Source of the DNA: Aquamicrobium sp.
GTDB lineage: Bacteria > Pseudomonadota > Alphaproteobacteria > Rhizobiales > Rhizobiaceae
Length of the DNA stretch: 64,000 bases
Assembly: GCF_023954335.1 (NCBI RefSeq)
Contig: NZ_JAMLIE010000001.1
Location: 558,001 to 622,000, forward strand
Direction of reading: 5' to 3'
The notes under the pieces were generated by a model. The model had not been told where the DNA came from, searched no databases, and was given only the letters and a program-made list of their open reading frames with translations. This document shows, piece after piece, positions 62,432 to 64,000 of this stretch (the stretch's first letter is position 1; each line of letters opens with the position of its first letter). The position numbers and the translations under genes were made by a program.

Positions 62432-63829
62432 TCACCCTTGGCTCAGCGCGGCGAGGATGCGCGCCCAGCTGCGCTGGCCCTTGTGGAACGAGGACAGGTC
62501 GTATTTCTCGTTCGGGGAGTGGATGCGGTCGTCGTCAAGGCCGAATCCGACCAGCAGCGATTCCATGCCGAGCAGCCGCTGGAAGTCGCCGACGATGGGG
62601 ATCGAGCCGCCCATGGCGATGGTCAGCGCCGGCTTGTTCCATTCGTCCGACAGCGCGACCTTCGCCTTGGTGACGATGGGCGAATCGTAGGCAAGCTGGA
62701 TCGCCGGCGAGCCGCCATGCTCCTTGAAGCTGGCGCGGCAGTCGGCCGGCAGCCGTTCCTCGACGAATGCGCGGAAGGCGGCGCGGATCTTCTGCGGATC
62801 CTGCTTGTGGACGAGGCGGAAGGACACCTTCGCCGAGGCCTGCGCGGCGATGACGGTCTTGAAGCCCTCGCCCTCGTAGCCACCTGAAATGCCGTTGAAC
62901 TCGGCGGTGGGGCGCGCCCACGTCAATTCGAGCACCGAGCGGCCCTTCTCGCCCGAAGGCACGGAGAGCCCGACCTCGCCGAGGAATTTTTCCGCCGTCA
63001 GGCCGAGCGCGTCCCACGACGCCTTGACCTGGCTCGGCGTCTCCTCGACTCCGTCGTAGAAGCCGGGAATGGTGACGCGGCCGGTCTCGTCGTGCATGTC
63101 GGCGAGGATGCGGGCGAGGATGCGGAGCGGGTTGGCGGCCGCGCCGCCGAAATGGCCCGAATGGAGGTCCCGGTCGGCGGCGTGGATGGTCACCTCCTCG
63201 CCGACCAGCCCGCGCAGGCCGACGCTGATCGCCGGCGTGTCGCGGTCCCACATGCCGGTGTCGCACACCATGGCGAAATCGGCGGTGAGCTCTTCGGCAT
63301 TGGCCTGCAGGAAGGGTTTCAGCGAGGGCGAGCCGGACTCCTCCTCGCCCTCGAACAGCAGCGTGATGCGGCATGGCAGGGAGCCGTGCACCGCCTTCCA
63401 CGCCCGGCAGGCCTCGACGAACAGCATCAGCTGCCCCTTGTCGTCGGACGAGCCGCGCCCGGTGATCACCTTGCGCCCCGGCTCGATCTCGCGCACCGCC
63501 GGCTCGAACGGGTCGTGCTCCCATAGCGACAGCGGGTCGACCGGCTGCACGTCGTAATGGCCGTAGAACAGGACGTGCGGACTGCCCGCCGGCCCCTCGT
63601 GATGGGCGACGACCATCGGGTGGCCGGTCGTGTCGCGCACGGAGGCCTCGAAGCCGATGGTCGTAAGGTCCTCGACCAGCCATTCGGCGGCGCGGCGGCA
63701 TTCGCCGGCATAGGCCGGATCGGTCGAGATCGACGGAATGCGCACGAGGGCGAACAGCCGCTCGAGGCTGTCGGGCAGGGCGGCGTCGATGCGATCCAAA
63801 ACAGGGGTGAGGGCAGGCGAGGCGGACAT
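62432..63829 (-). CDS. M20-family metallopeptidase (dipeptidase)
   Basis: A 465-residue cytosolic dinuclear zinc peptidase: HVLFYGHYDVQPVDPLSLWEHDPFEP (first ligand), GRGSSDDKGQLMLFVEA, LLFEGEEESGSPS (catalytic Glu), VCDTGMWDRDTPAISVGLRG, and a dimerisation domain with HSGHFGGAAANP. Resembles the M20 carnosinase-like enzymes; substrate unknown. ATG at 63829 with AAGG. Confidence 0.88.
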   Translation of the reverse strand: MSASPALTPVLDRIDAALPDSLERLFALVRIPSISTDPAYAGECRRAAEWLVEDLTTIGFEASVRDTTGHPMVVAHHEGPAGSPHVLFYGHYDVQPVDPLSLWEHDPFEPAVREIEPGRKVITGRGSSDDKGQLMLFVEACRAWKAVHGSLPCRITLLFEGEEESGSPSLKPFLQANAEELTADFAMVCDTGMWDRDTPAISVGLRGLVGEEVTIHAADRDLHSGHFGGAAANPLRILARILADMHDETGRVTIPGFYDGVEETPSQVKASWDALGLTAEKFLGEVGLSVPSGEKGRSVLELTWARPTAEFNGISGGYEGEGFKTVIAAQASAKVSFRLVHKQDPQKIRAAFRAFVEERLPADCRASFKEHGGSPAIQLAYDSPIVTKAKVALSDEWNKPALTIAMGGSIPIVGDFQRLLGMESLLVGFGLDDDRIHSPNEKYDLSSFHKGQRSWARILAALSQG

Positions 63830-63932
63830 GGGTAGACCTTTCGATTCTTCGGCCGCGACCCTATCGCTGCTCGGCGTGCGCGAAAAGCCCTTGGCACTTG
63901 TGCCAGCCATGCGGAGAAGGAAAGGGAAGGCC

Positions 63933-63972
63933 AAAAAAATGCCGCCGTGGCGGAGGGGGGAGCCACGGCGGC
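63933..63972 (-). terminator. Terminator of a gene beyond the right edge
   Basis: On the minus strand, GCCGCCGTGGC pairs with GCCACGGCGGC (63941-63951 and 63962-63972), and seven T residues follow (A run at 63933-63939). It ends a minus-strand transcript coming from beyond 64000. Between 63830 and 63932 I see only the M20 gene's upstream region. Confidence 0.85.
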
Positions 63973-64000
63973 ACTGCACAAACCATGCGGGAGCCCGGAG

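Overview
The window is high-GC chromosomal DNA from a Rhizobiales-type alphaproteobacterium, most like a denitrifying Phyllobacteriaceae relative (Mesorhizobium, Nitratireductor, Aquamicrobium). This rests on the glpDSTPQUV glycerol-transporter order, the lnt - phrR-like regulator - metK order known from Sinorhizobium, an HWE-family histidine kinase, NnrR with its TTGCG-N4-CGCAA boxes, and hairpin-rich intergenic repeats. I see no tRNA, rRNA, CRISPR array, transposase, phage gene or plasmid-type origin.

Layout. 1-6229 (minus): glycerol uptake and oxidation (glpD, ATPases glpS and glpT, permeases glpP and glpQ, small glpU, start of glpV). 6598-10407: a two-gene periplasmic thiol module (free-standing DsbD N-domain plus DsbA-like protein), then a PaaX-family regulator divergent from aidB. 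10471-17080 (plus): a LysR regulator and a putrescine/polyamine ABC importer with gamma-aminobutyraldehyde dehydrogenase, as in ydcSTUV-patD of E. coli. 17139-22059: btuB behind a cobalamin riboswitch, then exbB-exbD-tonB. 22095-25704 (minus): sulfur module of flavocytochrome c sulfide dehydrogenase, a YeeE/YedE thiosulfate-type transporter and a fused SoxYZ carrier. 25915-39353 (minus): translation and RNA housekeeping (rsmC-like, pnp, rpsO, an HWE kinase, truB, rbfA, a YcxB-like gene, infB, ylxR, nusA, rimP). 39483-44643: an AHSA1/ArsR pair, then lnt, phrR-like, metK, trmB.

44665-59100 is the most informative part: a nitrogen-oxide and micro-oxic respiration island. It holds nirK-nirV, pseudoazurin, nnrR, a DUF1858 gene, an operon of nsrR, truncated haemoglobin, a two-repeat DUF2249 protein, a 12-TM-like membrane protein and a Cys-rich miniprotein, then a cupin/DUF6522 pair and ccoNOQP with DUF2189 and ccoS. 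Two perfect NnrR boxes lie about 41.5 bp from plausible transcription starts, before nirK and before the DUF1858 gene. A shared 13-bp motif that fits an NsrR half-site lies before ccoN and before the cupin gene. 59333-63829 holds small and housekeeping genes (HPF, an uncharacterised membrane protein, RNase D, an M20 peptidase).

How it fits together: NnrR senses NO and switches on NirK, which is fed by pseudoazurin. NsrR, encoded in an NO-handling operon, probably represses that operon and may also repress the cbb3 oxidase, linking nitrite respiration to the oxygen-limited terminal oxidase. The least-described unit is the six-gene run 49843-53243.
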